Made by a program: the position numbers and the translations under genes. This document shows, piece by piece, positions 12,975 through 24,918 of a DNA stretch of 64,000 bases. Every line of letters starts with the position of its first letter. Within the stretch, counting starts at the first letter, position 1. The notes beneath the pieces are model-generated. The model saw only the letters and a program-made list of their open reading frames with translations. It did no database searches and was not told the DNA's origin. Origin of the DNA: Portulaca oleracea (Eukaryota > Streptophyta > Magnoliopsida > Caryophyllales > Portulacaceae); NCBI GenBank assembly GCA_029582165.1, contig CM055881.1, positions 22,859,594-22,923,593 on the forward strand, read 5' to 3'.

Positions 12975-13259
12975 CGGATTTGGTAAATGCCGCCCTAAGG
13001 GCGATGGATAAGGAGTATCTGAATTTGTTTTATATCTGATTTTTGGTGTGACTCTAAATTGATTTTATATCATAATATCTATTATACTATTAGAAAAATA
13101 AAATCATATCTAGTTAAATTTAAGCAATGATAAGATCTATTATTAAAAAAAAAAGATATACGAAACAAAAATAGAAGCTTTTGATATGCAACTATCCAAA
13201 ACGAAATCTCAAATGTTGTTTAATATTTTTCAATAACCAAAATCACTTCTTAATGTTCT

Positions 13260-15745
13260 CATCATTCTAGGAGGAGAGAAATCAAGGCCGATGAATACAA
13301 GGCTTTTTTCAAATCAGCAAAGAGAGAATGAAGGAGCATGCCATATTCATAGGGAACCTACCAAATGAGCTTGACAAATTTGGTCTAAAGGGAATCTTTA
13401 GCAAATTCGGCAACATCAAGGAGATTATATTACAAGCGAGGAGAGGTGTGTGGGGAAGATATGGGTTTGTGCACTACTGGAGCAGGAGTAGTGTTGAGGA
13501 CATCATTAGAGCAATGAATCAGAAGGTGGTAAGAGGACACAAAATAGCGGTTCAAAGGGCGAGAAGGAGGATGAGAAAGAAGAAAAGGAAGGTTAAACAA
13601 ATTTGGGTGAGAAAAGAGAATGGCAGGAACGACTCTCCCAATGTTGTAGGTGAATTTCAAAAGCACAATGGAAGAATTGAAGGAGTAATAGACACAGACA
13701 TGGTAGAGTGGCTCTCGAGGAGTGTAGTATGCACTTCCTCTCAACAAGTGGAAGTGTTCGCAGTGGTTTCACTAGTTGAACAGGCTGGAGTTATGGTTTC
13801 TAAACTCACTGCTGTTGGAGCTATGAAGTTCATAGTAACCTTACCATCCCATGAGGAGGCTGAGAGGATGCTATGCAGTTAAGATAAGTTAAAGGAGCAT
13901 TTTTGATGACATTAGACAGTGGTCAAAATATGAAACCTGTGAAGAAAGGAGGGTTTGGGTAGATATTCTTGGCATCCCGCCGCATGTCTGGAATAAGGAG
14001 AACTTCAAAAATTTGTAGACTAATGGGGGAAAATTATCCACTTAAGCCAGGATTTGTGCTCGGTGGAGCAGTTTGGAAGTTTGAAAGTACAGATTGAAAC
14101 AAAAGTCCTCTCGAGAATTGATGGTGTTATCCTGTTGACAATTGAGGACTGCACATACAAGGTCTTCATCACAGAATCCTACTCCTATACCCAACCATCA
14201 GTTCTTATACTAAGGGATGCAAATGGTGAAAATCTTGATCAAATTAGCCCTATAATGCAAAGAAGCCAATCTAGATCAGTTTACAGAAGCTCTCAAGCTG
14301 GATATTGCAGCAATAATGAGAATGTTGTCCAGGAATCTCAAGGGACACCGAGGTTCAGAGAAGGAATCCAGGCTCACATGGGGGAAGATAAAAAGATAGA
14401 ATTCAACTCAAATCACATTCAAGACTTCTTCAGCAAAGCGCCCAGCAGCCCTAGGAATTCAAATATGCAATTAAGGAGTCTTGAACATGCTGAGCATGCT
14501 GAACCACACATGCCTGGAACCAATAAGGAATAGACAATAATAATAAGGGAACCGAATGCCTCATATTTCAACCAGCTAGCTTGTATTGAATACAACAAGG
14601 AAGACACACCTGGAAATGATGAAACTATTAGGACTCCTGCAAACTTGACCCAACGGTGTAACTCAGCTCACCATGATTGCGACTTATTGTCAGTGGAAGT
14701 CAAAGAGAGTTGAAACCTTGTCAAAGCAAAGCAGACAGGCGTTCTTGAGTTGGTAACTCAACGCATTGACGAACTTGACTGGGAAGAAGTGGACAAAAGG
14801 GTTAAAGCCAAAGCCAAGATAGTCGGACCAGACATCAGCTTTAAAATCCTTGAAAGTGCAATTGAGATTGAAGGCCACCTTGAAAGATCGGTTGAAAGAT
14901 CAAAAAGAGGAAGAAACTTGAAAAAGAAGATTGCAAAGAGAAGTAAGAAAACCCCCAGGAGAAGGAGGTAGCATAATGAGGCTCGGGGTCTGGAACGTAG
15001 GATTCACGCAAATTCAAGCTATTGGACGATCAGGCGGGTTGGTTTTGTTAAGGGACGGAGATGAGTTTTCTTGTAGCAATGAAGCCAAAGGTGACAGATT
15101 TATGTTAATGGCAGATTGGCAAAGGAAGTTAGAATGCACCATTATCCTAGTTTATGCACCAAATGATCAAGCAGCAAGAAGTGAGGAGAGGATGCTCTGA
15201 ACTCACTATGGGGGTGAAAGCACTCATGGAGTTTGTTCAAGATATGGAAGCTCAAGACGTTCCAATCGACCAAATGTTCACATACATGAGAGCTAATGCG
15301 GCTATCCGAATTGACAGATTTATGGTAGATTGTCAATGCAATTTTGTAGCAAAAATTTGGGTCGAGCTAATGCATGATCTGGGTCTCAGATCAATTCATG
15401 CCAACACTCTCAGGGCATGGTTCAAGCTATGGATTGAGGCAAGAATCTCAAATAGAATGACGAAGAAAATATGGATTGCTTCCAGTATTATTCAGTTGAA
15501 ACTCAAGGCAATGACAATGTGATGCTGTGATGGAGGGGATGAACCTTGGATGAAACTTTCTGGTATGTGTTTGTATTACCGGCTACTGAGGATGGCACTA
15601 AGTCTTAGTGCTTCTTGTTTTTCTTTTGTCTTCTCTGAGCTGTAGTTACGGCCTTCTTGTTTTGCCCTTTTTTTGGGCTTGAGCCTTTGGGTTCTCGATG
15701 CAATAAATGGCTCTTGCCAAACTTTTCGAAAAAATGTTCTCATCA
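13260..15745 (+). pseudogene. Degenerate LINE: RRM-type ORF1 plus endonuclease remnants
   Basis: An open ORF1 start (13328-13882) is followed by broken frames. One piece (about 13930-14020) reads WVDILGIPPHVWNKENF, typical of plant LINE/DUF4283 proteins. Another (14976-15198) contains AIGRSGGLVLLRDGD and CTIILVYAPNDQAARSE, typical of the LINE apurinic endonuclease. A third (about 15270-15330) reads FTYMRANAAIRIDRFMVD, the end of that domain. Reverse transcriptase is essentially missing. The segment at about 15590-15720 (TTGGGCTTGAGCCTTTGGG and CAATAAATGGCTCTTGCC) resembles a LINE 3' end. Several stops and frame changes make it non-functional as a LINE. Confidence 0.7.
13328..13882 (+). CDS. 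RRM-domain ORF1 fragment of the LINE
   Basis: A 184-residue open frame. Residues about 5-75 form an RNA-recognition motif: RNP2-like AIFIGNLP near residue 5 and RNP1-like GRYGFVHY near residue 43. An arginine/lysine-rich stretch follows (RARRRMRKKKRKVKQ). Plant LINE ORF1 proteins often begin this way and bind the element's RNA. The frame stops at 13882, while related sequence continues in another frame. It is most likely a truncated ORF1; a captured host RRM gene is the alternative. Confidence 0.55.
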   Translation: MKEHAIFIGNLPNELDKFGLKGIFSKFGNIKEIILQARRGVWGRYGFVHYWSRSSVEDIIRAMNQKVVRGHKIAVQRARRRMRKKKRKVKQIWVRKENGRNDSPNVVGEFQKHNGRIEGVIDTDMVEWLSRSVVCTSSQQVEVFAVVSLVEQAGVMVSKLTAVGAMKFIVTLPSHEEAERMLCS

Positions 15746-15837
15746 TTCCATTAATGCTATCGGGAAATTGATCAGATTGATTCTGAGGTATAAGCCTAAA
15801 ATTCACTAGGAAGCTGTACGAAATCCTAATTAATTAC

Positions 15838-16090
15838 TCCATCCGTTCCATATTAATTGTCATAGTTTTGACTTTTACGGTCTCCAATATCACTCTTTGA
15901 TTGATAATTTCTTACATAATATATCATTAACAATTGCAATATTAAATTTTATGATAGTATTTTTTGTTACGAATCTAATGTAGTAACTTTATGTAGAATT
16001 AATTTTATATATTGAGAAATTTATGGTCAAAATTTTTGAAATTTGACTACACAATTTTCAAAGACGACAATTAATATGGAACAGAGGGAG
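15838..16090. mobile_element. Stowaway MITE, 253 bp
   Basis: Ends CTCCATCCGTTCCATATTAA and, inverted, TTAATATGGAACAGAGGGAG, flanked by TA at 15836-15837 and 16091-16092. This is the standard Tc1/mariner-type Stowaway signature. A diverged relative lies at 53132-53382. Confidence 0.88.
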
Positions 16091-16644
16091 TACATATATT
16101 GGTTCTGATTTATCGGCTACCTGTAATTCAGCCCCCAATTTTCGTTTACTTAAGGAAGATTTTGCATAAAATCTTCTGCATTGAGGCTCAACCATTACTA
16201 AGTAATGGAGAACAAGAGCTTCAATACTTTTGATAAATGGAGCATAATTATTGACGCGAAAGGTATTTTGAGAAGCTGCGTTAATAGAAAATAAGATTAC
16301 AAGAATGTGTGAGGTGTAGTTTGTAGAATTCGGGTATTCTCAATCCAATATACTAATTATTAATAAAACGACTCAACCAAGATATTAGGGAATTAAGGTT
16401 TCCAAGAGGGATCAAATTCTTTGAAGAATAAATCTTGTCCCAATCAAATTTAAGTAATAACAAGAAGTACAATTAAAAATAATTAATTAGACATAATTTT
16501 ATTTTTCTAATAGGAAAGTAGTACATAATAAATATTATGGTATAAAATCAATTTAGATTCACACCAAAAATAAGATATAATACAAATTTAGATACTCCTT
16601 ATCCATCGCTCCCATGGCGACATTTAGCAAAACCGTAAAAAAAT

Positions 16645-17028
16645 AAAATAATGAAACTGCGCAACCACAACTTATAACTCAAACAGGTGATTTGCTAGGT
16701 TTAATTTGCATGAGTATTGTTCCAATTTTGATCTTTTTGTCGATGACTAGTGAGCAGAGTCAGTTAGTGACGACTACTGAATCTACAAGCCAGAAAATCA
16801 AAACAAAAACGAAATTAATGAATTAATGAAAGAAATTATGGCCTTCATATTTGATAAATTGCTTCATACTTACCAAATTAGAAAATTTAGTAATAATCCT
16901 AGAAAGATGATGCTATGTTTTTAACAAAAAGATTCGAACAAAAATTATGTAGGTCAATCAATGAGCTAAAGAGGTGGTAGCAAAAACACTTACTATCTAC
17001 GCGCATCTTCCAAACTCCTCACCAATGT
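16645..17028. other. Unassigned AT-rich stretch
   Basis: AT-rich DNA between the long-TIR element and a direct duplication. I see no gene or repeat. Confidence 0.4.
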
Positions 17029-17838
17029 TTAATTCTTGTTGGAAGTAAAATGATTCTCTATCATAGATAAAAATGGTGGGCTGACAGTCATATTTGTCAT
17101 GGGCAAATCTAAGTGAACCTAGTAAATTTATTGAATCTAAAAAATGTAATCAATCAATGGATAATATACTATGGCATATAACATGATGTAGAGAGAAGAG
17201 AGACAATGTAGAGAGATAGAGCCCCCCTCCTTTTTCTTCTCTGTTCAATCTTGCTCTTCTCTTTTATCCTCTTCATTGCGTTCTTCAGGCACAGTCAAAC
17301 TCCAAGTTCGGTCAAACTCTTCGATTCTCAACTAAACTCTAGCCCACTCCATGGAAACAATCCCGCTTAAGCCTCCAAATTGGTTATGGTTTTCCCCTTT
17401 ATGGTTAATTTTTGTTGGAAGTAAAATGTTTCTCTATCATAGGTAAAAATGGTGGGTTGACGGTCTTATTTGTCATGGGCAAATCTAAGTAAAACGAGTA
17501 AATTTATTGAATCTAAAAAAATGTAGTCAATCAATAGACAATATACTATCGCATGTAGCATGATGTAGAGAGAAGAGAAACAATGTAGAGCGATAGAGTT
17601 GCCCCCCCCCCCCAATTCTCTGTTCAATCTGACTCTTTTCATTTATCCTCTTGACCCATGACCTTTACCGTGTAGCCTATCTAGAGAGCTAATGTTCTCT
17701 AGATAGCACGTGTTCTTCAGGCACAATCAAACTCCAAGTTCGGTCAAACTCTTCAATTCTAAACCTAAATGCTAGCCCACTCCATGGAAACAATCCCGCT
17801 CGAGCCTCTAAATTTGTTATGCTTTTCCCCTTTATGGG
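17029..17838. repeat. Direct duplication, two copies of about 375-430 bp
   Basis: Copy 1 (about 17029-17405) and copy 2 (about 17406-17838) both begin near TTGTTGGAAGTAAAATG and both end near TTTTCCCCTTTATGG. They share blocks such as GATGTAGAGAGAAGAGA and CACTCCATGGAAACAATCCC. Copy 2 has an extra segment with a poly-C run at 17601-17612. The pair seems to be part of retrotransposon sequence. Confidence 0.7.
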
Positions 17839-18318
17839 ACATATCTCATTCCCTACTCTAAGAGTGTTGCCAATGCTAGCATCAAACAAAAGCAAAAAAT
17901 CAACTCTCTTAAAGGCCATTTATGGGACTCATAAAGTCGTTATTTGTTGTCTCATTCAGGAACCTCTTCTTGGCATTTAAACCTTTCCTTAGTTTGAAGA
18001 GGAGGTTAGCAAAAGATTCTTTTGGTGCTCCAACCTCTCTTGTTTGGGGATAATGGTCTTGATTTTGGATTGAACTAAAGTGGTTTGGGGTCCTTAATCC
18101 TTATTCATCTCTTCTCGGCCAGGCTGATAGAGAAACACCTATTGCTAGTTTGGAAATACAATTATCGTTTGGTTTGGGACCTTTCAAAGTGTTTTCGACC
18201 ATCCTTTGGATTGGTCAGGAACCCCTCTAAGGGGACATGTTCATCTTCGACATGAATAAAGAGGTGGTTATGACGATTTTGGGAAGTTCAAGCCAAGGGT
18301 TGCAAGATTTTAGTTGAG

Positions 18319-18479
18319 CCACGGTCGTGACCCTCCTTCGTCACGTCCGTGACCCCTACTCTGTTTTGGGATTACTTTGATGGGTGGAAGTCACGCCCTT
18401 GACACCCTTTTGTCACGAGCATGATTGTCATTGGCTTTTTAGGTGAATTTGGAGTCAAAGAATGTGTCACGAAGGTGAC
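18319..18479. repeat. Cluster of GTCACG..CGTGAC palindromes
   Basis: Copies at 18319-18331 (CCACGGTCGTGAC), 18340-18353 (GTCACGTCCGTGAC), 18390-18403, 18412-18425 and 18466-18479 (GTCACGAAGGTGAC). They lie upstream of the LTR TATA-like word at 18867. The same motif recurs at 59124-59403. Confidence 0.75.
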
Positions 18480-18709
18480 ACTTGAGAGTCAACCCTTTGA
18501 CCAGCCGCAAAGTTTTCTGCCCTTTCCGTGAGATTTTGCGACTCATGCACGTGACTAAGGTGCCAGCTCGATTTCCCCTCTACAAGACAAGCCTATCATG
18601 GCCGTGACCTCCACGGCTGAATTTAAAAAAAGTAACGATTGTTTTTCAATTAATAGGTCGTCATTCTCATTATTTTTGTAACCCTTTGTCTTAATTTTGG
18701 CAAGCTCTT

Positions 18710-18712
<3 letters not shown>

Positions 18713-18758
<46 letters not shown>
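18713..18758. repeat. (CT)n microsatellite
   Basis: About 23 CT units without interruption. Confidence 0.97.
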
Positions 18759-18761
<3 letters not shown>

Positions 18762-19849
18762 AGGACTTAATCACTCTTTATTTTGGCTATTAGTTGTAAT
18801 CAAACTTGGGTTATCAGTGGACATTTTAGTTAGCTCTCCTTGGGGTATTATCTTAACTCCTTTACCTATAAATGGGTAATTGAAAAGAGAAGAGATTAAC
18901 TTTTGTTGAGTAATATTATGGTATTTTTGCGATTACTGTTAAACTCTCTCTAAATCTTATTACTTTATCCGAATTACGTAATTTGGTGGTGCTTTCAGTC
19001 ACTCCTTTATTGATTTATGGTGGTTAATCCTTTAACAAATCATGGAGGGGTGTTAGTTTATGGGTGGTGGTTTTTCTTTATCCCGGATTCATATCGTTCT
19101 TTATGTTCTTCGTGTTCTTCATCGGATTTGGTTCTTTCTTGGGGTTTTCTCATCATCTTTGACTCAAGCAAGCCATTTCCCACCACACCACGCTCCATTT
19201 GGTATCAGAACATCTAGGTTAGATCCTTGCTTGAGTTCATTTCATTGATTTTGCTATGTTCGTCATATTATAATCATGAACCTGTTGATAACCCCCACTC
19301 CCTGCGCTTGTTGGATTGGTATTTATGAATGATCAGATTTTGGTAGTGAACATTAATGGTACTTGATCATGTGGGGTAGTCAAACAGATGGTTATCTGGT
19401 CTTGTGGATTTTGATCGTGGTGTATTTGTTGTTGGATGATTGAGTTTTGGAGGTTGGAATTTGTTGCTTGCTACAAAATTTTCTCGGAACGAATTTCCGT
19501 GAGCTTGGTTAGAGTGACAAAAATATGGTCATTGTGAATTCCTTGGGATTGATCACTGATTATTAGTTCTCTATTATTGTCATTTCCTTTTGTCTCTCTT
19601 GTGTGCATCAAACTACAAAGAACCCTAGCTAAACACATTGCAAACCTAGCTCCACGAAAAATGCAAATAAAATCTGTCCTAAACCTTTCCTCTTGACATG
19701 TATAACCTCATTGATCCTAATCAAATAGGAACTAGCCAGTACCAAAGTGCACCCTAGGGATCTCCGCTTGAAGAAGCCCAAACCCAATACCTAGAGAGCG
19801 CGGTTTTGAACCTTCAAACTGATCTAGGTGCTATTACAAATCAATTGAG

Positions 19850-20164
19850 ATGACCACAGCACATCTTCTGGGCCAACCTCGGTCTAAAAGGAGAGAGGCA
19901 ACCCTTAGCCCTATCCATCCTCCTCCTACTTTTGAGTTGAGTGATGATAGTGGTTCCGATAAGAGATATCAACAACGGGGAAGAGGAGAGAGACCTCCCA
20001 GGGATAATCTTCATGATGTCAAGGTTGAGCTCCCGGAGGTCAATGACTCCCCTGAATTGACCCCGACAATTATTTGGAATGGTTGCAACTTGTGGAAGAA
20101 AATTTCAAATGTAAGGGGTATAGTTTATTCCATATTTTGCATGTTTTTCTCCCTTTATTTATGA
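19850..20164 (+). pseudogene. Ty3/gypsy-like gag N-terminal fragment
   Basis: A 104-residue frame. The part up to about residue 88 has an RGRGERPPR basic stretch and then VKVELPEVNDSPELTPTIIW, which resembles the start of plant gypsy gag, where an acidic-hydrophobic IPEF-type motif precedes a tryptophan-containing segment. After about 20110 the similarity stops and T-rich DNA follows. It lies 3' of the primer-site-like word, as expected of gag. It is truncated. Confidence 0.45.
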
Positions 20165-20681
20165 CTTGTTGCTTGTTAATTTTCAATAATTAATTTAGGT
20201 ATTATTATTATGTTTTTGTTCATTTTATTTGTTTATTAGGTTTTTATTCTTTTTATCATTTGAGTTCTTATTTTCCCTCTCCTTGGCCCACTCTCCCTTC
20301 TACTTAGCAACCTGAAAAACCTAATTTAGCCCCCTAAACCCACCTACCAAAACCCTAACCCATTTCCCCTTTCCCCCTCCTCATCTATCAAATACTTCTA
20401 CTCCCCCAAACCCTAACTTTAATCCATTTTCCTCCTCTTTCGTTCTAACTCTCATTCCTCTCCCTTCCTCTCCTTCTCTCTCCTTCGCCTCCCTCTTTCT
20501 GTCTCTCTGACAATTTCTTCTCTTTCTTTCTCTTATTCTTTGCAGACAACGGAAATAGCATCCACAACCCAAATACCTCCAATCTCTCTCCCCCCCGCTC
20601 TCTCTCTCTATTCTCTGTTTCTGACTCTCTCTTCTCTTCCATTCCCTCACTAACTCTTTTTCCCTCTTTTGGCAGGGAAAG
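20165..20681. other. Pyrimidine-rich stretch before a solo LTR
   Basis: A CT-rich strand (20380-20660) with CCCTAAACCC-like and CCCTAACCC words but no telomeric array. No gene is supported; the minus-strand Arg/Glu-rich frames are a by-product of composition. Confidence 0.5.
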
Positions 20682-21442
20682 TGTTGGGACCAGGGTCAAG
20701 GTCCTTCACCTACGCATCCACGAAGGACCTTATATGAAGCATACGAAGTTTTGAACGAAAGCCAAAATCACGCACAATATATTTTGATTAGATATTCTGA
20801 TCTGGTTAGATATTCTGATCAGAATATTCTGATTAGATATTTTGATCCAGAAAAGGGAGTTGATTGGGAATATTATTGATATTCTTCTTACTCTATTGAT
20901 TGCAATTTGATAATATTCTTATCTCCTTATGTGACGCCCCGGAAATTCAATTATAGAAAAGTTAAAGCCAAACTAACGTTAACAGACAAAACTTAGCGGA
21001 AGACTTCAAATTTAGTTTGGGCGTCACTGCCGTATCCCCGAAGGAATACAAGGCGAGAAAGGAAAACACAACTGTCTGCTAACGGTAACTACTAACAACT
21101 CAAAACGAACTCTAAGATTTCATAACGAAAACAATATAAAAGATTCAAGGACTTCTAGACTCGTCGTCCTCACTTCTAACTCCCGTCCCCAGCATTTAGA
21201 TCTTCACCTGAAATCAAACCATTTCAGAAAATGAGGGGGAAATCTCAATAATGTCTACCCCTAACGTTTAAAACAGTTTAAGTTCATTTCAATTCCTTTT
21301 GGGGAGAGGGAACAAGTCAAAACATTTCGCAAACCTTTAACCCTTAACTGTTTTCCCTCCACCCAACCAATTCATATTTTATTATGCGGGCGGGATACCA
21401 CATCCCTTAAAGTAACAAAATCATACCGGATCCCAGATCCTC

Positions 21443-21701
21443 TGCCTACCACAGGCTACGACCAGGGTCCCAGACCCTTTGCCTACCACAGGCTGCGACC
21501 AGGGTCCCAGACCCTTTGCCTACCACAGGCTATGACCAGAATATCAAGAATTCTCATTTCCGCCTACCACAGGCTACGACCAGGGTCCCAGACCCTTTGC
21601 CTACCACAGGCTACGACCAGAAAATCAAGAGTTCACATTTCCGCCTACCACAGGCTACGACCAGGGTCCTAGACCCTTTGCCTACCACAGGCTACGACCA
21701 G
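21443..21701. repeat. Tandem repeat, 38/44-bp units, in the long LTR
   Basis: Seven copies of GCCTACCACAGGCTACGACC alternate with two spacer types: GTCCCAGACCCTT-like (38-bp period) or ATCAAGA...CATTTCC-like (44-bp period). Each core contains a small CCTACCACAGG inverted repeat. Confidence 0.9.
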
Positions 21702-24700
21702 ATAAACCCGCTTAAATGTTTCACTTTGAATTATTAGTATCTTATGCAAAAACTCAACTCACAACTCTCAAGTCAAACCCAACCCAGTTTATCAAAACGA
21801 GTATCAAAACTACTTATAAAAGACCATCACAATTTCTCAACTCATAAATCAAGGTCACAATCGAAACAAACGATTATAAAAACAAATGGTCATATTTCCA
21901 CAAAAGTCCCCTTTCGGGATGCAATTCTCAAAATAGCTTATAAAACATCAAAACACATTTAAAGAGCATCCCGGTGGGGATTAGAGCATAGACATTACCT
22001 GATATACTTCACAGCACAGCAAATAGGAGAACACACTTGAGCTCACTAACGTCACGCACTAACTCGGGCCTAGAATAAGAATAATTATCTAATCAAAACG
22101 CGTTCTAACGAAGTTAGTATTAACTATCAACTACCTAACCCATCCCCTAGGAACAATTAGGTTTCTATCATTTATGAAATTACACTTAACACCTCCAAGA
22201 AAACACATAACAAGATCACATATTATTTTCACTTAACAATTCTTATAAAAAAGAAGCAAGCAGAGGACAGATTATAACGTTCACATAAAACGAGTCACAA
22301 CTCGACTTCCCGACATCCTACGGGTCTGGTTCTGGACTTTTCGGAAACCTTGGGATGTCTGCTAAAACCTTTATGTTGATGGTTAAGCCCAAATCAGTCC
22401 CGAAGGACTCTAAAAATACCCATCTTCCCAATTGGTCCAGATCTGACTGGTTCCGGTAAAAAGACTATAACTCGGGTTATACAAATCAAACGTTCGATCC
22501 GCAAAATTCCTATGGTTCCTAACATCTAAGGGAACCTCCAGTCCAAAGGGTTTGGTCAAAAGACGACTACACCAACCGTGGCAACCCGATCTTTAGACGC
22601 TAACGAAACTGTCCCGATAACGGTTCTTATTTAATTTATAATTTTAGTTCTAACTTCCACCATTCGATCCCGGGGTCCTAATTTGGCTCAAAACAGTAAC
22701 TAGGGTCTAAGGTATAAAGCCCAACTTAACTTAGGTCCAACAATCAATCTTCCCATCATAAGAACCAAATTACAACACATGAAATCAACTTTAATAATTT
22801 AATCTAATCCTACAACATGCATAAAATATCATACACTAACATGGCATACCTTATGTACATAAATTCTAATACCAACCTTATACTAATCATGCATGAAATA
22901 TTAACGCTATCCTAAACATGAATTTCTTAACCAATAAACAAGAAAAACCTTAAGAACATGTGAATAAACTATAAAGAACATATAAACATTTAAACTTCTA
23001 ATCAAGAATCCTAAACAAACTAATTTCTTTTAAACAAGATTAGCTCAAGAACCAAGAACTAATAAACATAAACTCAACCTAACTTATTTAGGCAAAATTA
23101 AACATGAATTACACAAGAAAGAACCCTACGAAATAAAAGAACATAATATTTAACTTAATGAAACAAGAAACCTAACTAATTTACAAGAATCAAGAAGACT
23201 TAGGTTTTCATGTACAAGAACCATAAAGAACTTAGTAACATTAAACTACTAACCAAGAACCTAAGGTTTTAATAACAAGAAATCAACCTAATTCATGTAA
23301 CAAACTTAACAAGATTTATTCCTAGGGAACAATAAAGGACTTAACGATTAAACAACTAAACATTCAAGAACTTAACCTAAGTAATAAATTTCCAAATTCG
23401 TACATACAATAATATTGTGGTCTAAAAATTCATAAAAGAATATAAAGAATATTAAATAATCACTTTCAAACCTAATAACCAACTATTACAACCTAAATCT
23501 AATAACAAAACTCACATAAACACATTAAGTTTCCAAGGTAAACATTTTCTTTAAAGCATAATGTAAAGATCAACATAAAATTTCAATTTTCGACATGGAA
23601 ACATGATGGAATAAACCACACACAGCAAGAATACGAACCCTTCGCTCAAGACTAAATTTGAAGTATTTTTGAAATAAAGAACATCGATGAAAATCGTATT
23701 AATAAAACCGCACATGGTAATAATCCAAAATGATACAATTAATACGTTAAGGATCAAAACTTTACTAAGCATAATATAGTCATATAATAGTTGCAAATTA
23801 AATCAAAATAAACTCAGATTAGATAAATAACAATAATCATAACATGGTAATAGTAATGACAGAACAAACTGATGGATTGGACCACATTAATCACAATTAC
23901 CCCAACTAATCAAACACATTCTGATGTACTTTAATTTTCTACTAACCACGTGCATACACTTACGGCAATGTTTAACTTAACTACAAGGTTTAAGACCTTA
24001 ATGAAATCATATTTAAGCATGAATTTCACGCATGTAGAACATCCTACAATCATATTAGAACTAATACCATCAGCATGACAAAAATAACTAAAATCAGAAA
24101 GATAACATAAAGGAAATAGACCGATTAAAACTTAGGCTAGGGTTAGGGTTTTACTTAAAGCGGCACAGATGGCGATCGGACGGTGGGCGGTCGGCGGCGT
24201 CGGAGGAGACGATGGTCTTGGTCGTGGGTGTTGGTGCCTCGGTTCGGCGAAGCAACAACCACAGCGATGGCGGCGGCAAAGCAGAATATCGATCTGTCTA
24301 AATTTGGGCAGCGGCGAGCGGTTAGGCAGCGAAGGTGGTCGTCACGTCCAACGGTTGTGCTTGGGATCGGTCGGAGGCGCGCGACAACAGCGTGGGCGGC
24401 GGCGTCACGACAACAAATTTAGCAATGGGAGAAAGGGAAAGAAGAAGAAAGGAAGGAGGTCGGCGGTGGCTCACGGTGCTTGCTGGGGTTCGGAGCGGCG
24501 GCCGACAATGGTCTGACGACGTTTTGGCGGCAAGGGATGGCAGAGAGGGAATGAGAGAATATAGAGAAACTGAGAGAGAAGGAAACGGGATCTGCGTGTG
24601 TTTAGTGCTAGGTTTAACATCTATTAACTCCTAATCCTCCCTTTAATCCACTTTCAATCTTACTCTAACTCTAACGATCTGTTTAACTGGCTGAAACTAA

Positions 24701-24875
24701 TCCCTAACAAACTCAATCTCATAAGATTCCGCCACTAACTAATAATGTTGCCTAATACTAATATTGCTAATAACAGCACTATCAAATTACTAATGTGAAA
24801 CTAATACTAACATCACATACATAAAACATATAATAATAGTAGTGATAGTAGTCTGCTAATAAGCCTCACGTTTGC

Positions 24876-24918
<43 letters not shown>
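24876..24918. repeat. (TAA)n microsatellite
   Basis: About 14 uninterrupted TAA units inside the long solo LTR, with imperfect relatives up to about 25025. Confidence 0.95.

Larger units (their letters stand above)
12975..16635. mobile_element. Long-TIR (Mutator-like) element carrying a LINE fragment
   Basis: The left 150-170 bp (from CGGATTTGGTAAATG, continuing GGGCGATGGATAAGGAGTAT) recur inverted at 16470-16635, ending CATTTAGCAAAACCG. Arms this long are typical of Mutator-like elements. The flanks share TAAAAAAA (12967-12974 and 16636-16643), but this is low complexity and so only weak support for a target duplication. There is no transposase, so the element is non-autonomous. Its cargo is a degenerate LINE (13260-15745) plus a Stowaway MITE. 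Confidence 0.65.
17839..20110 (+). mobile_element. 5' part of an LTR retrotransposon (LTR end, primer site, gag start)
   Basis: A primer-site-like word, TGGTATCAGAACA, at 19200-19212 marks an LTR end at about 19197. Upstream is LTR-like DNA with CACG..CGTG palindromes (18319-18479), a CT microsatellite and TATAAAT at 18867-18873. Downstream, at 19850-20110, is a gag-like N-terminus. The LTR start is not certain, and no second LTR or pol is visible, so the element is truncated. Confidence 0.5.

Noticed and set aside
13430..13747. 105-codon minus-strand frame
   Set aside because: It is antisense to the RRM-containing LINE frame.
16636..16643. TAAAAAAA as a firm 8-bp target duplication of the long-TIR element
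   Set aside because: It matches 12967-12974 exactly but is low-complexity in AT-rich DNA and one base shorter than the usual Mutator-type duplication, so it is only weak support.
18319..18479. Regular GTCACG palindromes as a CRISPR array
   Set aside because: Repeats are too short, variable and unevenly spaced, and the context is a plant LTR-like region.
20381..20699. Arg/Glu-rich minus-strand frames
   Set aside because: They come from a CT-rich strand and run in two frames simultaneously.
24169..24634. Overlapping Arg/Gly-rich plus-strand frames in a GC-rich block
   Set aside because: They lie inside a solo LTR, occur in several frames at once and show no domain, so base composition explains them.
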